Of a stretch of 64,000 bases of DNA, positions 54,495 to 63,487 are shown in pieces (position 1 is the first letter of the stretch; the number at the start of each line of letters is the position of its first letter). The notes under the pieces are model-generated. The model saw nothing but the letters and a program-made list of their open reading frames with translations. It was not told the origin of the DNA and did no database searches. Origin of the DNA: Bosea sp. 685 (lineage in GTDB: Bacteria; Pseudomonadota; Alphaproteobacteria; Rhizobiales; Beijerinckiaceae); NCBI RefSeq assembly GCF_031884435.1, contig NZ_CP134779.1:5022001-5086000 (forward strand), in the 5' to 3' direction. A program made the translations under genes and the position numbers.

Positions 54495-54744
54495 AAGAAC
54501 TCCTCCAATTTGAATCTTTGGCTGGGCTAATCAAACGGTCCGATTGGTATGTTACTGACGAGTGGGCCAACGCGCTACCCTAGCGTGCAAAAATCGCGAA
54601 GCGGCTTGCCCCCTGATAAGTGGCTCTCCTTCCAGGAGGTTTTTGAGCCTTATGATCCAGTCCTATTTTTTGGACAGCCGGAAGGTAGAGCTTTCCGGCC
54701 TTAGTCACACTGGCGGGCTGGGTGCGCCCCCCAAGGTTCCGCAA

Positions 54745-55185
54745 TCAGGTCAGCCGCTTATGGCCGATGGCCCGATGCGGCCGATCTTCGTTGTAGTATC
54801 GCGCCGCGAGCGGACGGCATCCATCACAGACCAGCCCTTCGATATCCAGGTTGACAGGCTCCTGCCAACATTCTGGCCATCCTGGCCAAGAGCGGGAGCG
54901 GTCCCAAGCACGTCCTGCGCATGGGGGCCTACATCGTCGGCGCTGACAACTGCCATACCGTCATCCGCATTTATGCTGAGATATTTGCGGCCGCGAAGCG
55001 GGCCGGCAGCCGTGACCGGCGATCATGCGCTTCACCGCCGCGAACCGGGCTGCGGGCGAGATCAGTCTTTTCCCAGCCGATCCTTCAACACAGCGTTGTC
55101 GAGCAACTGCTCGGCCAACCGCTTCCCAAGCGGACGGTTCCCATCCTTGAGCGTCCGCAACCACCGCGTCTCCGAGGAAGTCAAT
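54745..55185 (-). mobile_element. Decayed IS3-family element
   Basis: On the minus strand 54810-54745 encodes RYYNEDRPHRAIGHKRLT and a stop, the C-terminus of an IS3 OrfB. 55185-55062 encodes TRWLRTLKDGNRPLGKRLAEQLLDNAVLKDRLGKD and a stop, the C-terminus of an IS3 OrfA. Order and strand fit one element whose middle (54811-55061) has been lost or replaced. It lies between the two divergent halves of the biosynthetic cluster. Confidence 0.7.
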
Positions 55186-55455
55186 TTTTCCGCCCCCCGC
55201 AGCTTTTAGATGCTCACCGATCCTCTCCACACTGTCATGCTCGAGGTTCCCACGGCCCTCTAGAGCGCCCAATCACGCAGATTTTGCGAGGCTCGACGAT
55301 GCAACCTAGTCCGAGAAGGGCGTATTGACAGTTGCATCTGATCGCGCTTAGCATTTGGTGAGCGACGCCTTAAATCGGTATATCCCTACGGTACGGCAGA
55401 ATTATCCGCCAAATAGAAAGATATATAGTGCCCCTCCCTGTAATGAGGAACTATT
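55186..55455. other. Promoter region of the plus-strand biosynthetic operon
   Basis: AT-rich near its right end, and GAGGAAC precedes the ATG at 55456. No coding sequence seen. I looked for a Fur-type dyad near the start and found nothing convincing. Confidence 0.35.
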
Positions 55456-56790
55456 ATGAAAATCGCTCTGATTCAATTACCATTTCCGTCTCAAAGCGAT
55501 CCTGATCCGGACTTAACTAATTACTATAAATTGTATGGACGTATGCTCAAGAGCATACTCCCAACCTACTCGATAAACGAAAATGATTTATGGGAAGCGC
55601 CCTTGTGGGTGGCGCATCTAGATGGTGCAATCGGAAGAGAAGATACAACCTTCGTTGACCTAAGCACGAGCCCGTTCGATGTTGAAATATGCTCATCCTT
55701 GGTCCGGGACACCCTGAAATCCTCAGACTACGTCGCCTTCTTCTCCCCGCTCGCTCAAAACTTTGATCTTGCGCGGGGCGTCTCGGCAACTCTTCAAAAA
55801 TGCGGACTGCGCACAGTGGTGGGCGGGAATATGAGTCGCCTCGCTAGGCCGGGAGATTTCTCGACCGTCTACCACGGTCTCGCGAGAGGTAATATCCATG
55901 ATGAATTGGTAGCCGGCGAAAAGACGACAGTTACAACACCAGTTGTCCTCGGCAGAAATCAAACGCCGCTTGGGTATAGACCAAACTACAGATTTCTCAA
56001 CGGGTATGCAGCGCGGGTGCCAATGGTAAGAATTAATGCCAGTCACGGCTGCCTCTATGGCTGCACGTTCTGTGGAGATGCTTGGTCAAAGCAGTTACAC
56101 GTGGTTCAGATTGATGATTTGAAAGCCGAATTTAGCAGTATAGAAAACACATTTCCAGCGGCGCAAATAATATACGTCGGCGATAAGACATTCGGCCAAT
56201 CCAGTGAGGCTGTCGATAATCTAATTAAAGCCAAATCGAAAGGAAATAGATATAAATATATAGTCCAAAGTCACGTCCAAATTATAACTGATAAGCTTAT
56301 TGATAAGATGTCAGAGCTTGGCGTCGTAATGGTAGAAATGGGATTCGAGACAGCGGATTCAGATCTACTGAGAGGGATGAAAAAATCAAACAGCACGGAA
56401 AAATACCGGCAAACAATCGAGCTTCTCACCAAACGCGGAATGTCGGTTGTGCTAAATGTCCTAGGTGGGCTTCCTGCATCAACGCCGGAAAGTCATAGCA
56501 GAACCATCGAATTCTTGAATGACGTCGCAGGGATGACGTCAATGTACAATATTTATAACTTCGTTCCCTACCCCATGACGCCCATTTTCTCACAACTAAA
56601 AGACAGAATTATTGACTGGGAATTTAAGAATTGGCGAGAAGATAAGATTGTTGTCTTTAATCCTTATAAGCAAACTAGGCAAGCCGCCTGGAATCAATTC
56701 ACAGAGCTAATTTCAACGTGCTCGACGAATGTTGCCAGAAGACTTCAAGAGCGTGACAGCTCATTCAGCGGGGAAGCTCACTGTGGATAG
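55456..56790 (+). CDS. Radical SAM enzyme with B12-binding-like N-terminus
   Basis: 444 residues. Residues 1-140 resemble the cobalamin-binding region of class B radical SAM proteins (MKIALIQLPFPSQ; VAFFSPLAQNFDLA; TVVGGNM). The cluster motif is SHGCLYGCTFCGD (C-x3-C-x2-C, about residues 198-206). GFETADSDLLRGMKK and VLNVLGGLPASTPESHSRTIEFL are typical later strands of the radical SAM barrel. Such enzymes methylate unactivated carbon or rearrange skeletons, but the cobalamin site lacks an obvious D-x-H-x-x-G, as in many family members. First gene of the operon; the next start follows one base after its stop. Confidence 0.82.
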   Translation: MKIALIQLPFPSQSDPDPDLTNYYKLYGRMLKSILPTYSINENDLWEAPLWVAHLDGAIGREDTTFVDLSTSPFDVEICSSLVRDTLKSSDYVAFFSPLAQNFDLARGVSATLQKCGLRTVVGGNMSRLARPGDFSTVYHGLARGNIHDELVAGEKTTVTTPVVLGRNQTPLGYRPNYRFLNGYAARVPMVRINASHGCLYGCTFCGDAWSKQLHVVQIDDLKAEFSSIENTFPAAQIIYVGDKTFGQSSEAVDNLIKAKSKGNRYKYIVQSHVQIITDKLIDKMSELGVVMVEMGFETADSDLLRGMKKSNSTEKYRQTIELLTKRGMSVVLNVLGGLPASTPESHSRTIEFLNDVAGMTSMYNIYNFVPYPMTPIFSQLKDRIIDWEFKNWREDKIVVFNPYKQTRQAAWNQFTELISTCSTNVARRLQERDSSFSGEAHCG

Positions 56791-56791
56791 C

Positions 56792-57790
56792 ATGTCCAGC
56801 GACCCATTGCCTCCATGGTGCCTGTCAAAAGGTACCCTCTTTAATGTGCCTCCAGCCGGGTTTAGTTCAAATGGCGGCAGCATCGACGTGGGTGTCTGTT
56901 CAATCGCGTTCGACTCGACGGCGTCCACGCATATCGGAGCGCGGCACGGCCCAAACGCAATACGGGCGGCGAGCGCTCGATATTCGGCTCAAATGAATAG
57001 CCGTGGTAGAATGGAGCTACTCAACCTGAGAACCGGAGTATGTTTATCTCCTATATCTAGAAATATCGTCGATTTTGGCGACCTGCATGTTTATCCGACT
57101 GATCCGGCACGGCAAATTGATTGCTCTATCGAAGAGACGGCCATCGTTGCCGCCGCGGCGCAGCAAATGGTGATGCTGGGAGGCGAGCATACCGTCTCTT
57201 ATCCATCGTTTGCGGGAGTCAATAAAGCGCTTTTTGCTCGCGGGCAGCCAAATCTCGGTTATGTTCAAATTGATCATCACTTCGATTTTGGTGATTTATC
57301 TTCCCTGCACGGAAGATACTATCACGGCTCGAACGCGCGACGCATTGCGGAACTTCCCTTTATGAGCCCAAAAAACATGGGCTTCGTTGGGCAAGGCGAC
57401 ATGACGTCCCTTCAGCAGTTTCGGAGCTTGATAGACGGTGGATATACAGTTTCCACAATACGCGACGTAAAATCTAGATCCTATGAAACCTGCCTTCGCG
57501 AGACACTTGATAAGGTTTGTAGCGCCAGCCCAGGTGGTGTCTATATTTCCGTGGACATTGATGTGTGTGACTGCTCAACGGCCCCAGGGACAGGAAACGT
57601 CACTATAGGTGGAATTTCGGCCAGTGAATTCATTTCCACGGCCGACGTGATACGCCATTATCCCGTGAAGGCTCTAGACATAGTCGAAGTCAATCCATCG
57701 TTGGACAGATCCGGAAGAACCGCTGAGTTAGCCGCGAGATTCTTGTACGAGTACTTGATGCTTGCTCCGGCCTCGTGTGAGACGATCTGA
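56792..57790 (+). CDS. Arginase/agmatinase-family ureohydrolase
   Basis: 332 residues from ATG 56792, one base after the upstream stop. Binuclear Mn motifs: GGEHTVSYPSF (G-G-x-H-S), QIDHHFDFGDL (usual D-A-H-x-D appears as D-H-H-F-D) and VDIDVCDCSTAPGTG (S-x-D-x-D-x-x-D-P-x-x-A-P-G, with Cys in place of Pro). All metal ligands are therefore present but two positions around them are changed. It would hydrolyse a C-N bond of a guanidino or N-hydroxyguanidino compound. Cluster arginase homologues such as DcsB in D-cycloserine synthesis use N-hydroxyarginine, and a similar non-standard substrate is plausible here. Confidence 0.82.
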   Translation: MSSDPLPPWCLSKGTLFNVPPAGFSSNGGSIDVGVCSIAFDSTASTHIGARHGPNAIRAASARYSAQMNSRGRMELLNLRTGVCLSPISRNIVDFGDLHVYPTDPARQIDCSIEETAIVAAAAQQMVMLGGEHTVSYPSFAGVNKALFARGQPNLGYVQIDHHFDFGDLSSLHGRYYHGSNARRIAELPFMSPKNMGFVGQGDMTSLQQFRSLIDGGYTVSTIRDVKSRSYETCLRETLDKVCSASPGGVYISVDIDVCDCSTAPGTGNVTIGGISASEFISTADVIRHYPVKALDIVEVNPSLDRSGRTAELAARFLYEYLMLAPASCETI

Positions 57791-57791
57791 C

Positions 57792-58688
57792 ATGCATTTG
57801 GGCGCGATCACGGCGATTCTTGAAGACAAATACACTAGCTGGCGGCCCGAATTTGTAGCCGTAGGCCAGGGGCTCGACTCAATCGCTTACCGAGCCGTGC
57901 ATCCAGATTTCGGCCCCGTTGTAGTAAAAGTGCCGCTGTCTCGTATAATAACCAATGATAATGACGAGTACCTGAGTTCAGAGGATCTTCTGAAGCAGGA
58001 GGTGAAAATCTACGATGCGGTTCGTTCCGCTGGTATCCCAACTCCGGAGCCGTACTATCTTCACGTTGGGCGCGACGGTTTATTGTTTTTACTCATGTCT
58101 TATGTCGAGACCGACAAAAGCGCGCCAAACGGCCATGAGTGCGGCGCAATTCTTCGTAGATTGCATAACGCTAAATTTGACCTCCCGTATCGTACGGTAT
58201 GTTGTGTGGAAGAATGTACCGAACTCACGATAGCTAAACTGATAGTCAAGCGGTGCACCGCAATTTCTCGCCTTTCGGGCCTCACGATTAATCTGCCATC
58301 ATACCAAACATTGTTTGACTCTCAAAAATCTCCATACAGAAACGACTCACTTCTTCACCTAGACTATAGATCTGATAATATCCTTTGTCTAAAAAGCTCC
58401 GTCAAGGGAGTGATTGATTGGTCGAACGCACTCATTGGAAGCCCGTTGATCGAGATATTCCGGGTGATTGAAAGCAATGAGTTTGGCGATGATTTCTTTC
58501 GCGGTTATGGTCACTACCAATCTTGTTCACATACATGCGAGATAATATACAGGCTCTATACCGTGAGTATGTTGTGTATCGTTTTTCTCTCCGAAGCGCC
58601 AGATGAGGTTCTCGCGAGACGATATCTGGATCGATTGATCGAGCTCACGACGGATCTTAAGCTACAGCTCAAGAGGTCAGCACCATGA
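57792..58688 (+). CDS. Aminoglycoside-phosphotransferase-like kinase
   Basis: 298 residues from ATG 57792, one base after the ureohydrolase stop. VAVGQGLDSIAYRAV and VVVKVPLS supply the nucleotide loop and lysine. LLHLDYRSDNILC (H-x-D-x-x-x-x-N) and VIDWSNALIGSPLIEIFRV (D-W) are the catalytic loop and metal-binding Asp of the APH/choline kinase fold. It phosphorylates a hydroxyl or amino group of a small molecule. Inside a biosynthetic operon that also encodes a HAD phosphatase, this could be a tailoring step or a producer self-protection step. Overlaps the next gene by ATGA. Confidence 0.85.
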   Translation: MHLGAITAILEDKYTSWRPEFVAVGQGLDSIAYRAVHPDFGPVVVKVPLSRIITNDNDEYLSSEDLLKQEVKIYDAVRSAGIPTPEPYYLHVGRDGLLFLLMSYVETDKSAPNGHECGAILRRLHNAKFDLPYRTVCCVEECTELTIAKLIVKRCTAISRLSGLTINLPSYQTLFDSQKSPYRNDSLLHLDYRSDNILCLKSSVKGVIDWSNALIGSPLIEIFRVIESNEFGDDFFRGYGHYQSCSHTCEIIYRLYTVSMLCIVFLSEAPDEVLARRYLDRLIELTTDLKLQLKRSAP

Positions 58689-59752
58689 ACATTGCACGAG
58701 AATCTTTGGTAACCCTCAAGAAGAGTGAGTTTGACGGCCTTCGCTGCCAACACGACAACGATGAGGTGAGATCGTTAGCAAGACGGATCGTCAAGGCAAT
58801 GGATACGCTACCGCACGGTGTAAATGTTCGCCTCGGTCCTTGGGTAGCAACATCCGATGAGGCCAAAGAGGCGGCGGTGACGATTGCAACGATCGCGGCG
58901 CGTGAGTTAGCTGAGAAGTGGGCCTTAACTGAGCTATCAGTCGAGGTGGACAAGCCCCAAATCTCGGCAGTTCAATCTGGGGCTCAATATCGCACTCTCC
59001 TACCACATCATGACGGCGGTAACTGTTCATTCCTCACACCGAGCAAACGCCACGTCGAATCGTGGCAGGTCTCAGATCGAACAAGCCAAGTGGCGGAGGT
59101 AAGTACGACACGAAACCACAAATTATACCAGGGCTTCTTAGTTCAGGAAGTCGGAGATAGAGAGAGCCTTACCCCTTACTACGACTTAACTGAGATTCTT
59201 GCGGATCAATTCCATGTAGAAAAAGGGCGCGCGCCCAGTTCAATAACTGAGCTGGCCGCGCATTTAGGAAGCAATTTGTTACATTCTTTGTCGGTGCTAC
59301 GGGAACATGGCGGCGGATACGTCCAACTAAGTTCTATTTTGGGTTCTAAGGAACTGATTTATCTTCTCGTAAATATTCATCATTCTCATTATGTATTTAG
59401 CGATCGAGAAGTTAATTTATTTCCCGACTTATCTACGATTACATCAAATTCGCGGGAGTCAACCGAATCGACGCCGGTTCTTTATTTGTTCGATAAAATG
59501 TGGGAATCCAGACTTGGAATTAACTGGGAACAGGCTCGCAAGCGTTATGAGCATGTTGTGAGCACACAGAAACATGATTTAGTACTTGGTCACAATATAA
59601 TTCTGATGCATGGCGGCTTGAATGGAGGTACAAATAGAATTTTGGACCCGATTTGCTTGGTAATGCCCGCGCCAGTCGGAGAGGGATACGAAAGCTGGCT
59701 GGCAAATGCTTGGGAGGAATCTTACAAACGGCGTTCCGTCGCGGGGCAGTGA
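58685..59752 (+). CDS. Fe(II)/2-oxoglutarate-dependent oxygenase (TauD/clavaminate-synthase-like)
   Basis: 355 residues. The first two metal ligands are probably in LLPHHDGGNCSFLTP (H-x-D) and the distal His in LGHNIILMHGGLNGGTNRILDP, followed by a candidate 2-oxoglutarate-binding Arg in TNRI. This spacing and the H-H-D start match clavaminate-synthase-like enzymes, many of which hydroxylate amino acids such as arginine. It could hydroxylate the substrate that the ureohydrolase or NIS synthetase uses. ATGA overlap with the kinase. Confidence 0.72.
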   Translation: MNIARESLVTLKKSEFDGLRCQHDNDEVRSLARRIVKAMDTLPHGVNVRLGPWVATSDEAKEAAVTIATIAARELAEKWALTELSVEVDKPQISAVQSGAQYRTLLPHHDGGNCSFLTPSKRHVESWQVSDRTSQVAEVSTTRNHKLYQGFLVQEVGDRESLTPYYDLTEILADQFHVEKGRAPSSITELAAHLGSNLLHSLSVLREHGGGYVQLSSILGSKELIYLLVNIHHSHYVFSDREVNLFPDLSTITSNSRESTESTPVLYLFDKMWESRLGINWEQARKRYEHVVSTQKHDLVLGHNIILMHGGLNGGTNRILDPICLVMPAPVGEGYESWLANAWEESYKRRSVAGQ

Positions 59753-59781
59753 CTGCTTTCTGGATATTTTGGGACGGGACC

Positions 59782-60348
59782 ATGGTAAAATTGAATAAAA
59801 TCTATACCAGGACAGGCGATCGTGGCAGCACTGGCCTCGGTGATGGATCTCGCCGGTCAAAAGATGACCTTCGCGTGGAGGCATATGGAGCCGTGGATGA
59901 GGTCAACTCTAGCATCGGGGTAGCCAGACTATCTTGTTCGCACCGAGTGGACGAGTTACTTGATCGCGTCCAACAGGACCTCTTCGACGTGGGAGCCGAT
60001 CTTTGCTGTCCCCCAGATCAGAGCCAAACCCGGCTCCGTGTTGTGGAGGAGCAGATCGAGAGTCTTGAGGGGGCTATCGATGAACTCAATCACAACTTAT
60101 CGCCATTGAATTCATTTGTCCTGCCGGGTGGCGCTGCGGCATCAGCGCATCTGCATATTGCCAGGGCTGTTGCCCGACGCGCAGAGCGCCGCACGGTGGC
60201 CCTTTCCAAGGTGGAGGAGATTAACGAGATAACCGTTAAATACCTCAATCGCCTGTCCGATCTTCTATTCGTAATGGCAAGGTTTGAAAATAAATTGGGC
60301 TCGGGGGACGTGCTCTGGGTTCCGGGTGTAAATCGGAATGCTAGATAA
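59782..60348 (+). CDS. Cob(I)alamin adenosyltransferase, PduO type
   Basis: 188 residues from ATG 59782 (MVKLNKIYTRTGDRGSTGL). The signature KIYTRTGDRGSTGLGDGSRRSKDD is the ATP-binding loop. VEAYGAVDEVNSSIGVAR and the C-terminal ARAVARRAERRTVAL...YLNRLSDLLFVMAR (with the conserved R-R-x-E-R and L-N-R-L-S-D) complete a PduO/MMAB-type enzyme. It transfers adenosyl from ATP to cob(I)alamin to make coenzyme B12. Its presence in a biosynthetic operon points to a B12-dependent step, presumably the radical SAM enzyme or a partner outside the window. Starts 29 bp after the oxygenase. Confidence 0.9.
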   Translation: MVKLNKIYTRTGDRGSTGLGDGSRRSKDDLRVEAYGAVDEVNSSIGVARLSCSHRVDELLDRVQQDLFDVGADLCCPPDQSQTRLRVVEEQIESLEGAIDELNHNLSPLNSFVLPGGAAASAHLHIARAVARRAERRTVALSKVEEINEITVKYLNRLSDLLFVMARFENKLGSGDVLWVPGVNRNAR

Positions 60349-60402
60349 ACCACCGATTGCTTCACTTGAGAATGCGTTTTACGGCGCCGAAAGGTAATTA
60401 TC

Positions 60403-62280
60403 ATGAATTCTGAGCATGATAATAATGAATATATTCGCCGAGCTAAGCTTGAGTCGCTGAGTCGTATATTAACCTGCATATCGGATGAGGAGTTATTTAG
60501 GGTTGAATTTTCTTTATGCCGCGATAATGTTCGGTTTTTCGAATTGGCGCTTCCTGGCCTAGCGTGCGTATTAACCGCAACACTCGACCTACGGGATGCA
60601 AATAAGACAATTTGCCAGATAAGACTTCTTAGCGGCGGGGCTATACGCTTAATCGATGATCCGGTGGACTTAATCGTCGCGCTTTGTGACGGTTTTTTCG
60701 TTGGTGTCGACACAACCATAAGAGAGAGACTCATCAACGAATCACGAAATAATTTGGCGAATCTTACGAATTCGATTAAACGCTTTTCTGATTGGGCGGA
60801 TGAACTTTCAACTGAGCTTCGGTTGAAAAACTCCACCAATCTATGGGACCTAATCGGGCAATCAGATTACTGGAAGGCGGCTCGTTTTTTCGAGCAATGG
60901 GGATCCAGAGGCCATCCCATACATCCATTTCCGAAGACGAAGGTTGGTTTTACCGTCGAAGAATCAACTATGTATTCGCCGGAGTATTCGAGCGAGTTGC
61001 CCGTTACTTTATTGTCGATTAAGAGGGAATATGTTAGCGTAGAGTCGCTGCAATCTTTCGGACGTTGCGTCGACTACATGTCCGAGAATTATGAGGCTTG
61101 GATAAATAGATGGAAGAATGATTTAACCGAGCGAGGGATTGACCACCGTAACTATGATGCGATACCAGTTCATCCTTGGCAACTTGGCAACGTGATATCT
61201 GTATTATTTGCAGATCTAATTGCCAAGGGCGACATTATAATCGGAGCAGGCTCGGCCGAATCCTTCGCACCGACCCTGTCCTTTCGAACAATGATGCCTG
61301 TCGCAACTTCGCGCCCCTACATAAAGCTACCTGTATCTGTCCAAGCAACGAGCGTAATCCGCTCTTTGTCTCACGCTCGCGCTATAACCGGTCCTAGACT
61401 CAGCGGGATCATCCAAGAGGTCCTTTCTAAGGATCTTGCATTGCAGCGTCTGATTGACTTCTTTCCGGAGGAATTGGGTGTCTATTTGAACGGGCGGGGC
61501 GTAACCCACATCCCGGACTGGAATAGGAACCTTTCTGCGATCTTCCGCGCGCCCGGTTCGTTCATGGTGAATAATGCCGCAACTTTTGTAGTTACGGCTG
61601 CCCTCACCCAAGCATCTCCTGGATCAGGCACTCCATTATTTGCTGAGATTTCGCTTGCATATGATCGAAAAACCGAGACTGGGTGCCTTTTATTGTTTAA
61701 GAGATATGTCGATATATTGATTTATTCACTTTTAACCATGTATATGAAGTATGGTATCGCCTGGGAAGGGCATCAGCAAAATACGGGGTTTCTTTTCGAC
61801 CATCATGGAAAGCTAGCGCGTTTGGCGCTACGGGACTGCTCGGGCCTGCGTATATTTGGACCTGATTTGGAGGCAAGAGGCATAAAATTCGAAGGTGTCG
61901 ATGGATCGGATTCCGCAATATGTGATAGAGGAATCGTGCGAGCTCAGCTTTTGCACACCTTATATAGACAGAATTTAGGCGAAATTGTAAATTGTTTGCA
62001 TTTATTTATTGGAATACCTAAAGCCGACCTATGGAAAATTGCAGCTTTCACCACATATAAAGTTATTTTTTTAAACAAAGATACGTTTTTAGGCGACTAT
62101 AAGGAAGAGATCGAACATTTTCTTTACCGAGACTGGAGTTCGAAGGCTTTTCTTTCCATGCGGTTTCGAGAAAAGGGATATCTCGACATTGAGAGCCGTC
62201 ATCCGAATCCCATGAGGTCTTTCTACGAGGAACTTAAGGACCTCAGCCCCGCGGAAATGACCCATGAACTCGAAACCTGA
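60403..62280 (+). CDS. NRPS-independent siderophore (NIS) synthetase, IucA/IucC family
   Basis: 625 residues, typical length. Motifs: RGHPIHPFPKTKVGF (ATP-binding G-H-P-x-H-P-x-x-K), HPWQLGNVI, SFAPTLSFRTMMPV, PYIKLPVSVQATSVIRSLS, and AWEGHQQNTGFLF with LRDCSGLRIFG. These are all the adenylation landmarks of NIS synthetases, which activate a carboxylate (citrate, 2-oxoglutarate, a diacid) as an acyl-adenylate and condense it with an amine or alcohol. It is the core enzyme suggesting a carboxylate-type metallophore. The exporter start overlaps its stop by 17 bp. Confidence 0.92.
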   Translation: MNSEHDNNEYIRRAKLESLSRILTCISDEELFRVEFSLCRDNVRFFELALPGLACVLTATLDLRDANKTICQIRLLSGGAIRLIDDPVDLIVALCDGFFVGVDTTIRERLINESRNNLANLTNSIKRFSDWADELSTELRLKNSTNLWDLIGQSDYWKAARFFEQWGSRGHPIHPFPKTKVGFTVEESTMYSPEYSSELPVTLLSIKREYVSVESLQSFGRCVDYMSENYEAWINRWKNDLTERGIDHRNYDAIPVHPWQLGNVISVLFADLIAKGDIIIGAGSAESFAPTLSFRTMMPVATSRPYIKLPVSVQATSVIRSLSHARAITGPRLSGIIQEVLSKDLALQRLIDFFPEELGVYLNGRGVTHIPDWNRNLSAIFRAPGSFMVNNAATFVVTAALTQASPGSGTPLFAEISLAYDRKTETGCLLLFKRYVDILIYSLLTMYMKYGIAWEGHQQNTGFLFDHHGKLARLALRDCSGLRIFGPDLEARGIKFEGVDGSDSAICDRGIVRAQLLHTLYRQNLGEIVNCLHLFIGIPKADLWKIAAFTTYKVIFLNKDTFLGDYKEEIEHFLYRDWSSKAFLSMRFREKGYLDIESRHPNPMRSFYEELKDLSPAEMTHELET

Positions 62281-63487
62281 AAGTCACCCGACCGCAGGTT
62301 TTTGGGCATCGCTATTAGACCCTCCCTGGAGATGGGCGCTGGCCGCCGTTTTGGCTCAGCACACTGGGACATGGATGCAAATTGTGTCGGTCGGGTGGCT
62401 GGTTGCGGAAAAGACTCAAAGCCCCATGGGCCCTGCCCTCCTCTTTTGTGCGGCCAATATCCCTTCCTTAGTGTTCTTGATTCCAAGCGGGCGGTTCGCG
62501 GATCGCACAGCTGGAAAATTGAAGGTTGTAGCGACCTGTCTGATCTCCCAGGCAATAGTCGGACTCGTGTTGGCGCTTGCGGTGACGTTTCAGGCCGGGT
62601 CCTTAGCCGCTCTGTTTCTTGCGGTTTTTGCATTTGGAACAGCGGAAGCGTTTTTGGCGCCACACTGGCACGCCACCATTCCAGAGCTCGTGCAGAGGCC
62701 GAATCTCCAGAGCGCTATTGGTTTGAATAGGCTCGCCTTTCAAGCGGCGCGAATGTCGGTTCCAGCTATGGCAGGTTTTGTGATCAATTTGTATGGCACC
62801 ACCATCGCGATCTATCTAGTCTCCATAACGATGTTGGTGTCTTCTTTACTTTTTTCGCGCGCCTATTTTCTTATTGGCCACTCTTCTCCTAAGGTTGTTA
62901 GTGATGACGATCTTGGATTTTCTGTTTGGTCTTTGCTTCACCCCTCTCACGAACTTGCTCATCTACTTTACCTTGTTGCTATTGTGAATTTGATAGGAAG
63001 TATATTTCCATCACTTGTACCGATAATCGTTATGAAGGAGTGGGGCGGGGCGGCAAAGGATTATGGCATCATGTATAGCTGCTACGGCTCCGGCGCAGTT
63101 CTCGGTATAATTTTCTCGGTTAGAATTAGGAAAACGCTTAATGGGTCCTCGGGCGTTTTCTCCATATTGTTCTTTGTCTATGCATGCGGCATTGCAGTAA
63201 TTGGTATAGCCGATTGGTGGCCGTTGAAGTATGGATTAGCGGCCATCCTAGGAGGCTCATTTGCGGCGTCATCTAGTTTACTGAATTTTTACGTCCAATC
63301 TGAACTTGACGATAACCGGAGAGGTCGGGTAATATCTCTTTATTTACTCACTTTATTCGCATCTCTAACCGTCGGTGGGTTGGTCTGGGGCGCACTCGGT
63401 GATTTGATAGGGCTTTCACGCTGCCTGATCTTGGCGGGAATTTCTTTTTTATTATTGTCCATTTTGGTATTTTGGAAAAATGTATGA
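62264..63487 (+). CDS. MFS exporter (EntS-like)
   Basis: 407 residues with about 12 hydrophobic helices. Motif-A-like IPSGRFADRTAGKLKVVATC lies between helices 2 and 3. GTAEAFLAPHWHATIPELV and LNRLAFQAARMSVPAMAGFVINLYG match the MFS_3 group that contains the enterobactin exporter EntS. It most likely exports the cluster product. It overlaps the NIS synthetase and its stop overlaps the next start (ATGA, 63484-63487). Confidence 0.88.
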   Translation: MNSKPESHPTAGFWASLLDPPWRWALAAVLAQHTGTWMQIVSVGWLVAEKTQSPMGPALLFCAANIPSLVFLIPSGRFADRTAGKLKVVATCLISQAIVGLVLALAVTFQAGSLAALFLAVFAFGTAEAFLAPHWHATIPELVQRPNLQSAIGLNRLAFQAARMSVPAMAGFVINLYGTTIAIYLVSITMLVSSLLFSRAYFLIGHSSPKVVSDDDLGFSVWSLLHPSHELAHLLYLVAIVNLIGSIFPSLVPIIVMKEWGGAAKDYGIMYSCYGSGAVLGIIFSVRIRKTLNGSSGVFSILFFVYACGIAVIGIADWWPLKYGLAAILGGSFAASSSLLNFYVQSELDDNRRGRVISLYLLTLFASLTVGGLVWGALGDLIGLSRCLILAGISFLLLSILVFWKNV

